Source: Bacteroidales bacterium (GTDB taxonomy: Bacteria > Bacteroidota > Bacteroidia > Bacteroidales > UBA932). Taken from it: 35,968 bases of DNA. Shown here in pieces: positions 1-6,407 of the stretch. The notes under the pieces are model-generated. The model searched no databases. It saw only the letters and a program-made list of their open reading frames with translations, and was not told the origin of the DNA. The stretch lies in assembly GCA_017961345.1 (NCBI GenBank), contig JAGCXP010000017.1:1-35968 (forward strand), in the 5' to 3' direction. Within the stretch, counting starts at the first letter, position 1. Each line of letters starts with the position of its first letter. A program made the position numbers and the translations under genes.

Positions 1-69
1 AAAGGATTTCCCGCAGAAGAGATTGCACAGATTACGGGATTGTCTTTGGAGGACATCCTCGCCCTTTAA
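1..69 (+). CDS. C-terminal tail of a probable Rpn-family/PD-(D/E)XK transposase-like protein (partial)
   Basis: An open frame enters from the left edge and stops at TAA 67-69, giving 22 residues that end in G-L-S-L-E-D-I-L-A-L. The pattern E-E-I-A-Q-I-T-G-L-S resembles the C-terminal tail of Rpn recombination-promoting nuclease/putative transposase proteins common in Bacteroidetes. The catalytic domain lies outside the window, so the family is an inference from a short tail. A rho-independent terminator follows 33 bp downstream, which supports a real gene end. Any protein with a similar helix-turn-helix-like tail would fit as well. Confidence 0.45.
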   Translation, partial: KGFPAEEIAQITGLSLEDILAL

Positions 70-102
70 AACCAGCTTCAGGAACATTACAACGCACTTT
101 CT

Positions 103-132
103 GGGTTGACCCATCTGAGGTCAACCCTTTTT
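103..132 (+). terminator. Rho-independent terminator after the partial gene
   Basis: A perfect 9-bp stem (103-111 with 119-127, GGGTTGACC / GGTCAACCC) and a 7-nt loop are followed by five T residues (128-132). It follows the stop codon at 69 in the same direction and probably ends that transcript. Confidence 0.85.
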
Positions 133-160
133 GTGCGTGCGTGTGCTGGGCGGCAGCATG

Positions 161-228
161 CTGGCGCTCACTCGCTCGAAGGGAAAATTCGGGGCCTACC
201 CGTTCGCTTGGCGCTTAACTAGCTCCCT
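161..228. repeat. Interspersed repeat fragment, matches 2249-2318
   Basis: About 68 bp around the shared block GCCTACCCGTTCGCTTGGCG match 2249-2318 with a few substitutions and single-base indels. In the right-hand copy this block directly continues the 170-bp promoter repeat (2091-2260), so this is a piece of the same mosaic repeat. No convincing gene was seen in 133-364. Confidence 0.7.
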
Positions 229-364
229 TGCGTTCGCTTCGAACAAAAGCGCCATCCGCTACGCGGCCCGCTCACTGCGCAACCCCTCCCGCCCCCGCTT
301 TTCCCAAATCGCTCCGAGCGTTCAGCACGCCGACCGCGGTTAGCACGGCGGAGACGGTATCGAT

Positions 365-778
365 TTAAATGATGCCAGCCTCGGAAAGAATGATTAACAT
401 TTCCGACGGGTTAACAACTCGTGGCTTTTGGGGAAAATGCTTCTTGTTGTTGGTGACCATATAGGCATCTTCAACGGAAAGAGATACCTCATAGAATATC
501 TGATCGGTTGGATCCGGGTGAACTTCAGTCGATGTTGTCCTTCCCGGATTAATACCATCCATTTTGAATTTATCCAATATGGCTGAGGCAATATCTTCTT
601 TTATACCAAGAATGGGGAGACGCAAAATTTGTTCATATTCTTCAAGTATTTCATCACAAATCAAGGGTTGAATAATACCTGACAAAACAAGATACAATAC
701 TCGTGAAGTTGATGAGTCGGGTTTATGGGTTTTTGCGGCTGCGACTAATACATTTGTGTCAATAACTGCGTATATCAT
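365..778 (-). CDS. PIN-domain toxin of a type II toxin-antitoxin pair
   Basis: A 137-aa protein of the PIN family grouped as putative toxin-antitoxin toxin component (COG1569 type), expected to be a metal-dependent RNase. The N-terminus V-I-D-T-N-V-L-V carries the first acidic residue (Asp7). Further acidic positions occur in D-P-T-D-Q and D-A-Y-M-V-T-N-N, as expected for the PIN active site. The length is normal. The ATG shares one base with the antitoxin stop (TAATG at 780-776), so the two are translationally coupled, antitoxin first. The pair is driven from the promoter in the 170-bp repeat at 1274-1305. Its RNA target is unknown. Confidence 0.85.
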   Translation of the reverse strand: MIYAVIDTNVLVAAAKTHKPDSSTSRVLYLVLSGIIQPLICDEILEEYEQILRLPILGIKEDIASAILDKFKMDGINPGRTTSTEVHPDPTDQIFYEVSLSVEDAYMVTNNKKHFPQKPRVVNPSEMLIILSEAGII

Positions 779-1086
779 TATGGCTTTTGTTTTTTGCGCC
801 GATAGGACGAGATAAGCGCATCTATTTCTTCATCCGTCCATTCATGTTCTTCTTGCGCGGACAGGGATTGAATGCGCTCTAGTGCCTTTTGGGCATGGAT
901 GGATCGTTTCTCGGCGTCACTGAGTTTGGTAGATGAGATAGGAAAAGGGATTGCTCCTTCGCGTACAACAGCTCGGGCGAATAGGTTGAAAGCCGCACTG
1001 GTGCTGATGCCGAACTCCTTGCAGAGCTTGTCGAAAGGTTCCTTAATCTCCGAATCAAGGCGGATAGAAATTGCAGTTGTTGGCAT
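778..1086 (-). CDS. RelB/DinJ-family antitoxin
   Basis: A 102-aa protein. Its N-terminal 45 residues (T-T-A-I-S-I-R-L-D followed by F-D-K-L-C-K-E-F-G-I-S-T-S-A-A) read as the ribbon-helix-helix DNA-binding motif of RelB/DinJ antitoxins. The charged C-terminal half (E-E-H-E-W-T-D-E-E-I-D-A-L) is the usual toxin-binding tail. It lies directly upstream of, and overlaps by one base, the PIN toxin gene. It should neutralise the toxin and autorepress the operon. The leader from the predicted promoter is about 180 nt, which is long for such a pair. Confidence 0.85.
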   Translation of the reverse strand: MPTTAISIRLDSEIKEPFDKLCKEFGISTSAAFNLFARAVVREGAIPFPISSTKLSDAEKRSIHAQKALERIQSLSAQEEHEWTDEEIDALISSYRRKKQKP

Positions 1087-1186
1087 AATGTATATTGTTT
1101 GTATATTGCAAAGGTAGCATAATAATATAAAAATACAAAAACAATCTAAACGAATTTAGACATCTAAAAGACTTTTCCTTTCTGTA

Positions 1187-1356
1187 ATTGTGAAGGGAGC
1201 CACCTCCCAGAACGGGAAGACTCATGCTCCTGATTTCAATTCCCGGCCGATTCGACGACCGTCTTGCTGAGCGCAAAGATAGGCAAATTCGCGTAGGGCA
1301 GCAAATAGAATTGCCGTCCCCGCGCCGTGCCTTGCGGCGACGCGCTGGCGCTCACT
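1187..1356 (-). repeat. 170-bp promoter-bearing repeat, copy 1
   Basis: Matches 2091-2260 over 170 bp with five substitutions and no gaps (97%). On the minus strand it carries a complete Bacteroidetes-type promoter and about 80 nt of leader ending in a small hairpin, GGGAG-gtgg-CTCCC (around 1194-1207), which copy 2 preserves in altered form. It lies upstream of the antitoxin/PIN operon. Sequence diverges abruptly outside the block. Confidence 0.9.
1274..1305 (-). promoter_or_regulatory. Promoter of the RelB-like/PIN operon
   Basis: On the minus strand, TTTG (1305-1302), a 20-bp spacer, then TATCTTTG (1281-1274) match the Bacteroidetes -33/-7 consensus. The start is predicted near 1268. The promoter lies inside repeat copy 1. 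Confidence 0.7.
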
Positions 1357-1368
1357 TCTCAGAATAAA

Positions 1369-1399
1369 TTTGCAGAATAAAAATAATTCAATACCTTTG
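1369..1399 (+). promoter_or_regulatory. Promoter of the candidate small RNA
   Basis: TTTG (1369-1372), a 19-bp spacer, then TACCTTTG (1392-1399) give a full match to the Bacteroidetes consensus on the plus strand. The start is predicted near 1406. It is divergent from the toxin-antitoxin promoter and begins just outside repeat copy 1. Confidence 0.7.
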
Positions 1400-1405
1400 C
1401 AGCGA

Positions 1406-1540
1406 GATGATAACTCGCAGACAGGATGGGTAAAGGATTAGAGCAAAAGTCCCCGCCAGCTGTCCCTCGCTTTTTGAAGTAATTCCGCTGCGGTATCTTG
1501 GGGCAAGTTTATTGGGAGATTCTTCGGGGTCTCCCTTTTT
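1406..1540 (+). ncRNA. Candidate free-standing small RNA (~135 nt)
   Basis: This transcript is bounded by a consensus promoter at 1369-1399 and a strong intrinsic terminator at 1514-1540. I see no plausible coding frame in it. Internal pairing is available, for example GACAG 1420-1424 with CTGTC 1460-1464. I considered a cobalamin-type riboswitch because of the stretch CCAGCTGTCCCTCGC, but the rest of that consensus is absent and no plus-strand gene follows the terminator. Its 3' end is antisense to the last codons of the leftward gene at 1509-2015. I do not recognise the family; function is unknown. Confidence 0.5.
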
Positions 1541-2015
1541 CGTCAGCCTTAATGACAGTTATACAATACTGGACGTTGGTTTTGTCGCTTCTTTTGACTC
1601 CGACCAAGAGTTTGATTAGTCCTATGCCAACACATTGGTATTCCATTCTCAGCATACTTTCAAACTTGTTTTGATTTGATTTTTGGGGATTGGCGGGAAC
1701 CTTTTTAATGAGAACGGCATTAGAAAGAATTGCGTCCAGTTGAAGGACGGCAAGGGTTGATAAATATGTCAAAGAGGCATGGCCGGCAGTCTCCACCAAG
1801 GATACATTCTTGATATTGATATCTGCTTTCAAGCTGAAATTATACCTTTTAGCATCAGGGTTTTGGCGTTTCCATTGGTGATAGAAAGAAAGAATGAGTT
1901 TATGGCGCGCCCTTTTATCCTCGATAGAGTCTCCGGTAGGAATGTCTGCTGCTGTGATTTCTACTTCTTCATTGATTGTTGCGGTGTCGACTGTATTATT
2001 CATTTTCATAATCAA
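1509..2015 (-). CDS. Conserved-looking hypothetical protein, 168 aa
   Basis: A soluble protein with no signal peptide or membrane segment. Residues 1-35 are acidic and probably flexible. The rest contains H-K-L-I-L-S-F-Y-H-Q-W-K, an L-S-T-L-A-V-L-Q-L-D helix and a C-terminal G-I-G-L-I-K-L-L-V-G-V-K-R-S-D block. It resembles small proteins I associate with Bacteroidetes accessory regions, but I cannot name a function; a barnase/RelE-like nuclease fold is only a guess. A start at Met3 is equally possible. It has its own promoter in repeat copy 2. The last codons overlap the plus-strand terminator at 1514-1540, so the tail sequence is partly dictated by that hairpin. Confidence 0.65.
   Translation of the reverse strand: MIMKMNNTVDTATINEEVEITAADIPTGDSIEDKRARHKLILSFYHQWKRQNPDAKRYNFSLKADINIKNVSLVETAGHASLTYLSTLAVLQLDAILSNAVLIKKVPANPQKSNQNKFESMLRMEYQCVGIGLIKLLVGVKRSDKTNVQYCITVIKADEKGRPRRISQ
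1514..1540 (+). terminator. Intrinsic terminator with UUCG tetraloop
   Basis: A nine-pair stem (1514-1522 with 1527-1535, including two G-U pairs) closes a C(UUCG)G tetraloop and is followed by TTTTT (1536-1540). The T-run lies only on the plus strand, so it terminates rightward transcription, i.e. the candidate small RNA. It overlaps the 3' codons of the leftward gene. Confidence 0.85.
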
Positions 2016-2050
2016 TTACAATATCCTTTGTTTGTCATAAATGGCTGATA

Positions 2051-2070
2051 TACTCGGAATGCTCCGAGTA
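2051..2070. other. Perfect hairpin in the leader of the 168-aa gene
   Basis: TACTCGGA (2051-2058), loop ATGC, TCCGAGTA (2063-2070) form a perfect 8-bp inverted repeat between the promoter in repeat copy 2 and the start codon at 2015. It could be an operator or a leader hairpin. It is absent from copy 1's downstream sequence. Confidence 0.6.
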
Positions 2071-2090
2071 ATCGGTAGATTGAATTATTC

Positions 2091-2260
2091 ATTGTGAAAG
2101 GAGCCTCCTCCCAGAACGGGAAGACTCGTGCTCCTGATTTCAATTCCCGGCCGATTCGACGACCGTCTTGCTGAGCGCAAAGATAGGCAAATTCGCGTAG
2201 GGCAGCAAATAGAATTGCCGTCCCCGCGCCGTGCTTTGCGGCGACGCGCTGACGCTCACT
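2091..2260 (-). repeat. 170-bp promoter-bearing repeat, copy 2
   Basis: The second copy of the 1187-1356 repeat, with five substitutions and no gaps, in the same orientation and again upstream of a leftward gene. Its right flank continues into 2249-2318, which matches 161-228, so the ancestral repeat was longer than 170 bp. Confidence 0.9.
2178..2209 (-). promoter_or_regulatory. Promoter of the 168-aa hypothetical gene
   Basis: On the minus strand, TTTG (2209-2206), 20 bp, then TATCTTTG (2185-2178), identical to the promoter in copy 1. The start is predicted near 2172, leaving a leader of about 155 nt. Confidence 0.65.
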
Positions 2261-2516
2261 CGCTCCAAGGGAAAAGTACGGGGCCTACCCGTTCGCTTGG
2301 CGCTTAACTTGCTTCCCTCGCTCGCTTCCGACTGTTGCTGACGTCATCCTACTTTTTGTCCACATGACCCGTTTTCCCAAGATTTGGTTATTGGCCGAGT
2401 TCGAAGGAGCGGCTCTGCCGCGACGCATGGCGAGAAAGAATCAGGCTACTTCCGCACTCTTTGATTCACACGAAATCAAGGCCAAGATATAGATTGCCGC
2501 ACTCCCTCAAGCGGAG

Positions 2517-2592
2517 CGGCAGGGGAGGCGTTTGGCCGATCATTTGTCCGAAGGGACCGCGAAGCGTCTGGAGGACAAATGCCCCCCTGCCG
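2517..2592 (-). repeat. Three-way-junction stem-loop element A (after truB)
   Basis: Imperfect inverted arms 2517-2537 and 2573-2592 flank a 35-nt core (2538-2572). The core equals the 34-nt core of elements B and C plus one extra base in a hairpin loop. Read in the direction of truB transcription, the order is purine-rich arm, core starting TCCAGACG, pyrimidine-rich arm. It begins 52 nt after the truB stop. There is no T-run, so it is not a standard intrinsic terminator. Confidence 0.85.
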
Positions 2593-2594
2593 GT

Positions 2595-2644
2595 CGCGAG
2601 GGTGCGGCGGATGCAGCAAATCTGCCGCGAGGGTGCGGCGGATG
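2595..2644. repeat. Tandem 19-bp repeat next to the truB stop
   Basis: CGCGAGGGTGCGGCGGATG occurs at 2595-2613 and again at 2626-2644, period 31 bp. The second copy abuts the truB stop codon. Confidence 0.85.
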
Positions 2645-3523
2645 TTAGCGTCTCTCAAAAAGGGAGAGGGCGTCTTGGAGGGAGAGAGCTTCTTCGAGGC
2701 GGAAGTCCCCGCTGGCGGTGCGGATAAGGCGGCTGAGGAAGGCGCCGCTGCCCAGGGCTTCGCCGATGTCGCGGGCGAGGGCGCGGATGTAGGTTCCCTT
2801 GCTGCAGCGGATGCGAAGGCGGGCGAGGGGATGCCCCTTCAGGGCGGAGGCGTCGGCAAGGTGGATGCGGAAGGAGGCGTTGCGTGCGGACCCGTTTTCC
2901 GCCGTTGACGCGTTTTTATCCGCTCCGTCGGCAGATCCTGACGGCGGCTCATACTTTCCGAAATCGAGCAGTTCCAGTTCGTGAATGACAATACGGCTCT
3001 CGCGAAGAAGTCCGTCCTTCACGGGTCCTCCGCTGCGCAGGGCCTTGCGGGCGAGTTCGTACGCCCGGACGCCATCAATGCTCTTGGCGCTGAAAAGGGG
3101 TGCGACCTGCATTTGTTCACCGAGAAATTTCGGAAGGATGGCTTCTATTTTGGCGCGGTCGATCTGTTCGTAGGGAAAGAAACGGTCCGGCTCCTTCTCC
3201 AGATCGTAGGAGGGCGTGGTGGCCCCGAAAACGAGGTCGGCGACATACTCCTTATCGTGCCGCTGAAACTCCTCCGCCCTTTTGCACGCCGCGCCGATGC
3301 ATACGAGAAGAACCCCCTCCGCGAGCGGATCTAGGGTACCCGCGTGGCCCACTTTCAGATTTTTCTTGCCGAAATGCCGGATGGCCGCGAACTTCAGTTT
3401 GCGGATGACATCCGCCGAACTCCAGCGAAGCGGCTTGTTCACGGCGAGAACCATCCCGTCGGGATAATCGCCGACATCGTGGCTCAGCGTTTGGCTGGGG
3501 CGGACGCGAAGCGGCTCGCTCAT
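2645..3523 (-). CDS. truB: tRNA pseudouridine(55) synthase TruB
   Basis: A 292-aa enzyme that isomerises uridine 55 to pseudouridine in the T-loop of tRNAs. The catalytic motif G-T-L-D-P-L-A has Asp65, preceded by K-V-G-H-A. V-N-K-P-L-R-W-S-S and the C-terminal R-C-S-K-G-T-Y-I-R-A-L-A-R-D-I-G are typical. The start overlaps the gltX stop by 4 nt (3520-3523), so it is read as the last gene of the dcw run. Residues 194-217 form a low-complexity Ser/Ala/Gly/Asp/Asn insert within a region where homologues are usually shorter. Stem-loop element A lies 52 nt past the stop. Confidence 0.97.
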   Translation of the reverse strand: MSEPLRVRPSQTLSHDVGDYPDGMVLAVNKPLRWSSADVIRKLKFAAIRHFGKKNLKVGHAGTLDPLAEGVLLVCIGAACKRAEEFQRHDKEYVADLVFGATTPSYDLEKEPDRFFPYEQIDRAKIEAILPKFLGEQMQVAPLFSAKSIDGVRAYELARKALRSGGPVKDGLLRESRIVIHELELLDFGKYEPPSGSADGADKNASTAENGSARNASFRIHLADASALKGHPLARLRIRCSKGTYIRALARDIGEALGSGAFLSRLIRTASGDFRLEEALSLQDALSLFERR

Positions 3524-5115
3524 CCCAAGGCGGTGATGGCGTTATCCACGCGGCGGCCGAATTCCTCCAACCCGATCAGGCAGATCATATCCGCGATGCC
3601 CAGGCCGCTCGAAGCGCCCACGAGCGAAAGGCGCAGGCAGTTCATCACCTTGCCCATCGGCCACTCGCGCTCCTTGATATAGGTCTCGACGGCCGGCCCG
3701 AAGGTTTCTTTTTCCAGGGGACCGTTCCAGCTGCGGATAAAGGTCGCCAGTTCTTTCGCGAGGACGGTATTCTCCTCCTTCCAGAATTTGGCCACGTCCT
3801 TCTCCTCATAGGCGGTAGGCCTTCTGAAAAGATAGGGCGCAATGTCCCAGAAATCCTTGACGAAGGTGGCCCGGTCCTTAATCAGGCGGACGACGTCCTT
3901 TACGTATTCTTTTGAAAATTTTCCCCCGTCGAAATCTTTCTCGTTTCCGTCCGTAATCTGGATGCCCTGCTCCTTCAAAATAGGCAGGTACGCATCCCGA
4001 AGGGTCTCGTCGCTCTTTTGACGGAGGTACTCCTTGTTGAACCACTTCGCCTTCTCCGGATTGAACCGAGCCCCGCTCTTGACGATGCGCTCGATGGAGA
4101 ACGCTGCTACGAGTTCATCCAGGGTAAAGAGTTCCCGCTCGTCGCCCGGGTTCCAGCCCAGCATCGCGAGCAGGTTGACGAAGGCCTCGGGGAAATAGCC
4201 GTCCTCGCGGTAGCCGCGGGAGACTTCGCCCTCGGCGTTCACCCACTTGAGGGGGAAGACCGGGAAGCCCATTTTGTCGCCGTCGCGTTTGGAGAGTTTC
4301 CCCTTGCCGTCAGGTTTGAGCAGCAGGGAAAGGTGTGCAAAACGCGGCATGGTGTCCTGCCAGCCGAAGGCCTCGTACAACAGATAGTGAAGGGGCAGGG
4401 AAGGGAGCCACTCCTCGCCGCGGATGACCTCGGTGATTTCCATCAGATGGTCGTCCACAATGTTGGCCAAGTGGTAGGTGGGGAGTTCGTCCGCCCGTTT
4501 CCAGAGGACCTTGTCGTCCAGCGTGCCGCTGTTGACTTCCACGTGGCCGCGGATCATATCGTCCATTTCGACGATGCGGTCTTCGGGCATCTTGAAACGC
4601 ACCGTCCAGTCCGTCGTCTCCCGCAGCAGGCGCTCCACTTCCTCTGCGGGCAGCGTCAGCGAATTGCGCAGTTGGCCCCGCGTGGAGTGGTTGTAGATAA
4701 AGGTCTGCCCCTGGGCTTCCATTTGGGCGCGCAGCGCAGCGAGTTCCTCCGCGCTGTCGAAGGCGTAGTAGGCGAAGCCACCCTTCACCAGTTGCTCGGC
4801 ATACTGGCGGTAAATGGGTTTGCGTTCGCTCTGGCGGTAGGGCGCGTGGGGATGGCGTTCGCTTTTGACGCTCACGACCTGTCCGTTCTCATCCACCCCT
4901 TCATCGGGCCGGATGCCGCACCACGAGAGGGCCTCGATAATGTAGGCCTCGGCGCCGGGCACGAAGCGGTGGGAGTCGGTGTCCTCGATGCGGAGGATGA
5001 AATCCCCTCCGTGCTGTTTGGCCCAGAGGTAGTTGTACAGGGCCGTCCGGACGCCGCCCATGTGGAGAGGACCGGTGGGGGAGGGAGCGAAACGTACGCG
5101 CGTTCTTCTTTCCAT
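3520..5115 (-). CDS. gltX: Glutamate--tRNA ligase
   Basis: A 531-aa class I aminoacyl-tRNA synthetase that charges tRNA-Glu. The HIGH-type motif appears as H-M-G-G (18-21) within R-F-A-P-S-P-T-G-P-L. R-I-E-D-T-D-S (42-48) follows, and the KMSKS-type loop is K-L-S-K-R (273-277). The length is as expected for bacterial GluRS with its anticodon-binding C-terminus. It lies 26 bp after the ftsZ stop with no visible terminator or promoter between them, and overlaps truB by 4 nt. No second GlnRS-like copy is seen. The methionine next to the R-R-T-R-V-R-F motif is the only sensible start. Confidence 0.97.
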   Translation of the reverse strand: MERRTRVRFAPSPTGPLHMGGVRTALYNYLWAKQHGGDFILRIEDTDSHRFVPGAEAYIIEALSWCGIRPDEGVDENGQVVSVKSERHPHAPYRQSERKPIYRQYAEQLVKGGFAYYAFDSAEELAALRAQMEAQGQTFIYNHSTRGQLRNSLTLPAEEVERLLRETTDWTVRFKMPEDRIVEMDDMIRGHVEVNSGTLDDKVLWKRADELPTYHLANIVDDHLMEITEVIRGEEWLPSLPLHYLLYEAFGWQDTMPRFAHLSLLLKPDGKGKLSKRDGDKMGFPVFPLKWVNAEGEVSRGYREDGYFPEAFVNLLAMLGWNPGDERELFTLDELVAAFSIERIVKSGARFNPEKAKWFNKEYLRQKSDETLRDAYLPILKEQGIQITDGNEKDFDGGKFSKEYVKDVVRLIKDRATFVKDFWDIAPYLFRRPTAYEEKDVAKFWKEENTVLAKELATFIRSWNGPLEKETFGPAVETYIKEREWPMGKVMNCLRLSLVGASSGLGIADMICLIGLEEFGRRVDNAITALG

Positions 5116-5141
5116 CGTTTCTGTTTTCTTTATTCTTGTTC

Positions 5142-6392
5142 TTATTCGTTCGTTTTGCCGCGCCGCAGGGCGGGGGTTCTTTCCAACTCGGGATAGTCCG
5201 CCTGGTTGGAGTCGTAGAGCACCGGCTTCTCCTCGTAGTGGAAGCGCCGCTTGTTGGGCGCCGAGTTGAAGACGATTTTCTCCACGTCATCGGAGAGGAA
5301 GTTTTCCTCTTCCACCGCCGCCGTCTTCGGGTTGTAACTGAAATCCTCGTTGATTTCAATGATGTTGCCGCGGTTCTCGCCGATGATTTCCGTGAGTTTG
5401 CTCATCTGGAAACCCGTGGCGATGATGGTCACGCGTACCTTGTCGCCCCACTCGGGATCGGCGTTGAAGACGACGCCTTCCTTGAACTGCGTGGGATTGC
5501 CGATGCGCTCGTTGATGGTCTTGTTGATGATGCTGCGCTCTTCGAAGGTGATGCCGCGTTCGTTGTCGGGAACGGTCAGGTTCACCAGGCCCCTGCGGGC
5601 GGTCTTCAGGTCGAAATCGTACAGCAACGGGGAGTTGAGGGCATTTTCCACGGCTTCGACGATGCGGTTTTCTCCGCTGCCCGTGCCGCTGCCCATCAGG
5701 GCCATGCCGCTGTCTTTCATCGTGGTCTTCACGTCCTCGAAGTCCACGTTCTTGTAACCCGGCCGGCTGATGATTTCCGTGATGCCGCGGATGGCCGTCG
5801 CGAGGATTTCGTCGGATTTCGGGAAACCTTTCTGCAGGAGTTCGTTTTTATACACTTCGGCCAGTTTCTCGTTGTCGATCAGCAGCAGCGAGTCCACGCT
5901 TTTCTGGAGTTCGCGGATGCCGTCGAGTGCACGGGGAAGGGAGCCGTTCTTCTCGTTCTGGAAGGGGAGGGTGACGACGCCGACCGTCAGGATGCCGCGT
6001 TCCTTGGCCATGCTGGCGATGACCGGCGCGGCGCCCGTTCCTGTGCCGCCGCCCATACCGGCCGTGACGAAGAGCATCTTGGTTTCCGGGCCGAGCACCG
6101 TCTCCGCGATGAGGTCCTGGGAGGCGATGGCGCAGTTGCGCCCCTTGATGGCGTCCATGCCGGCGCCGAGGCCTTCGCCCAGCTGCACCTTGATGGGCAC
6201 GTCGCTTTGCTCGAGGGCCTGCGCGTCGGTGTTGCAGACCACGAAGGTGCAACCCTCAATCTGCTGGTGGTACATGAAGTTCACCGCGTTGCAGCCGCCG
6301 CCGCCCACGCCGATGACCTTGATCATGTTGTCGCTTTTCATCCAGTTGTCGGGCGTGGTGAAATCGTCGAGTATATCCATATCGCTGTTCAT
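5142..6392 (-). CDS. ftsZ: Cell division GTPase FtsZ
   Basis: A 416-aa tubulin homologue that forms the Z-ring at midcell. The nucleotide-binding G-G-G-T-G-T-G motif is at 114-120, G-V-G-G-G-G-C-N-A-V-N at about 28-38, and the synergy loop region N-V-D-F-E-D-V-K is present. After the GTPase and C-terminal domains, a linker leads to a tail with E-L-E-R-T-P-A-L-R-R, the likely conserved C-terminal peptide that binds FtsA. An AAGGAA stretch 7 nt before the ATG is one of the few Shine-Dalgarno-like sites in this window, consistent with high FtsZ demand. It lies 15 bp after ftsA. Confidence 0.98.
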   Translation of the reverse strand: MNSDMDILDDFTTPDNWMKSDNMIKVIGVGGGGCNAVNFMYHQQIEGCTFVVCNTDAQALEQSDVPIKVQLGEGLGAGMDAIKGRNCAIASQDLIAETVLGPETKMLFVTAGMGGGTGTGAAPVIASMAKERGILTVGVVTLPFQNEKNGSLPRALDGIRELQKSVDSLLLIDNEKLAEVYKNELLQKGFPKSDEILATAIRGITEIISRPGYKNVDFEDVKTTMKDSGMALMGSGTGSGENRIVEAVENALNSPLLYDFDLKTARRGLVNLTVPDNERGITFEERSIINKTINERIGNPTQFKEGVVFNADPEWGDKVRVTIIATGFQMSKLTEIIGENRGNIIEINEDFSYNPKTAAVEEENFLSDDVEKIVFNSAPNKRRFHYEEKPVLYDSNQADYPELERTPALRRGKTNE

Positions 6393-6407
6393 AGTCGTTC
6401 CTTGCTT

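Larger units (their letters stand above)
2016..2644. other. Gene-free stretch between the 168-aa gene and truB
   Basis: This 629-bp interval holds an 8-bp perfect hairpin in the leader of the leftward gene (2051-2070), repeat copy 2 with its promoter, the 2249-2318 mosaic repeat, stem-loop element A (2517-2592), and a 19-bp direct repeat (2595-2613 and 2626-2644) touching the truB stop. Nothing recognisable was seen in 2320-2510. Confidence 0.7.

Noticed and set aside
1055..1276. A 73-codon leftward open frame through repeat copy 1 and the antitoxin leader
   Set aside because: It begins at the predicted -7 box, overlaps the antitoxin start, and in copy 2 the same frame stops soon after the repeat. 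More likely untranslated leader.
1415..1500. Possible cobalamin riboswitch
   Set aside because: Only CCAGCTGTCCCTCGC recalls the B12 core. The rest of the consensus is missing and no gene follows the terminator.
4018..5196. Long rightward open frame opposite gltX
   Set aside because: Shadow of gltX in a GC-rich genome; no motifs and low-complexity composition.
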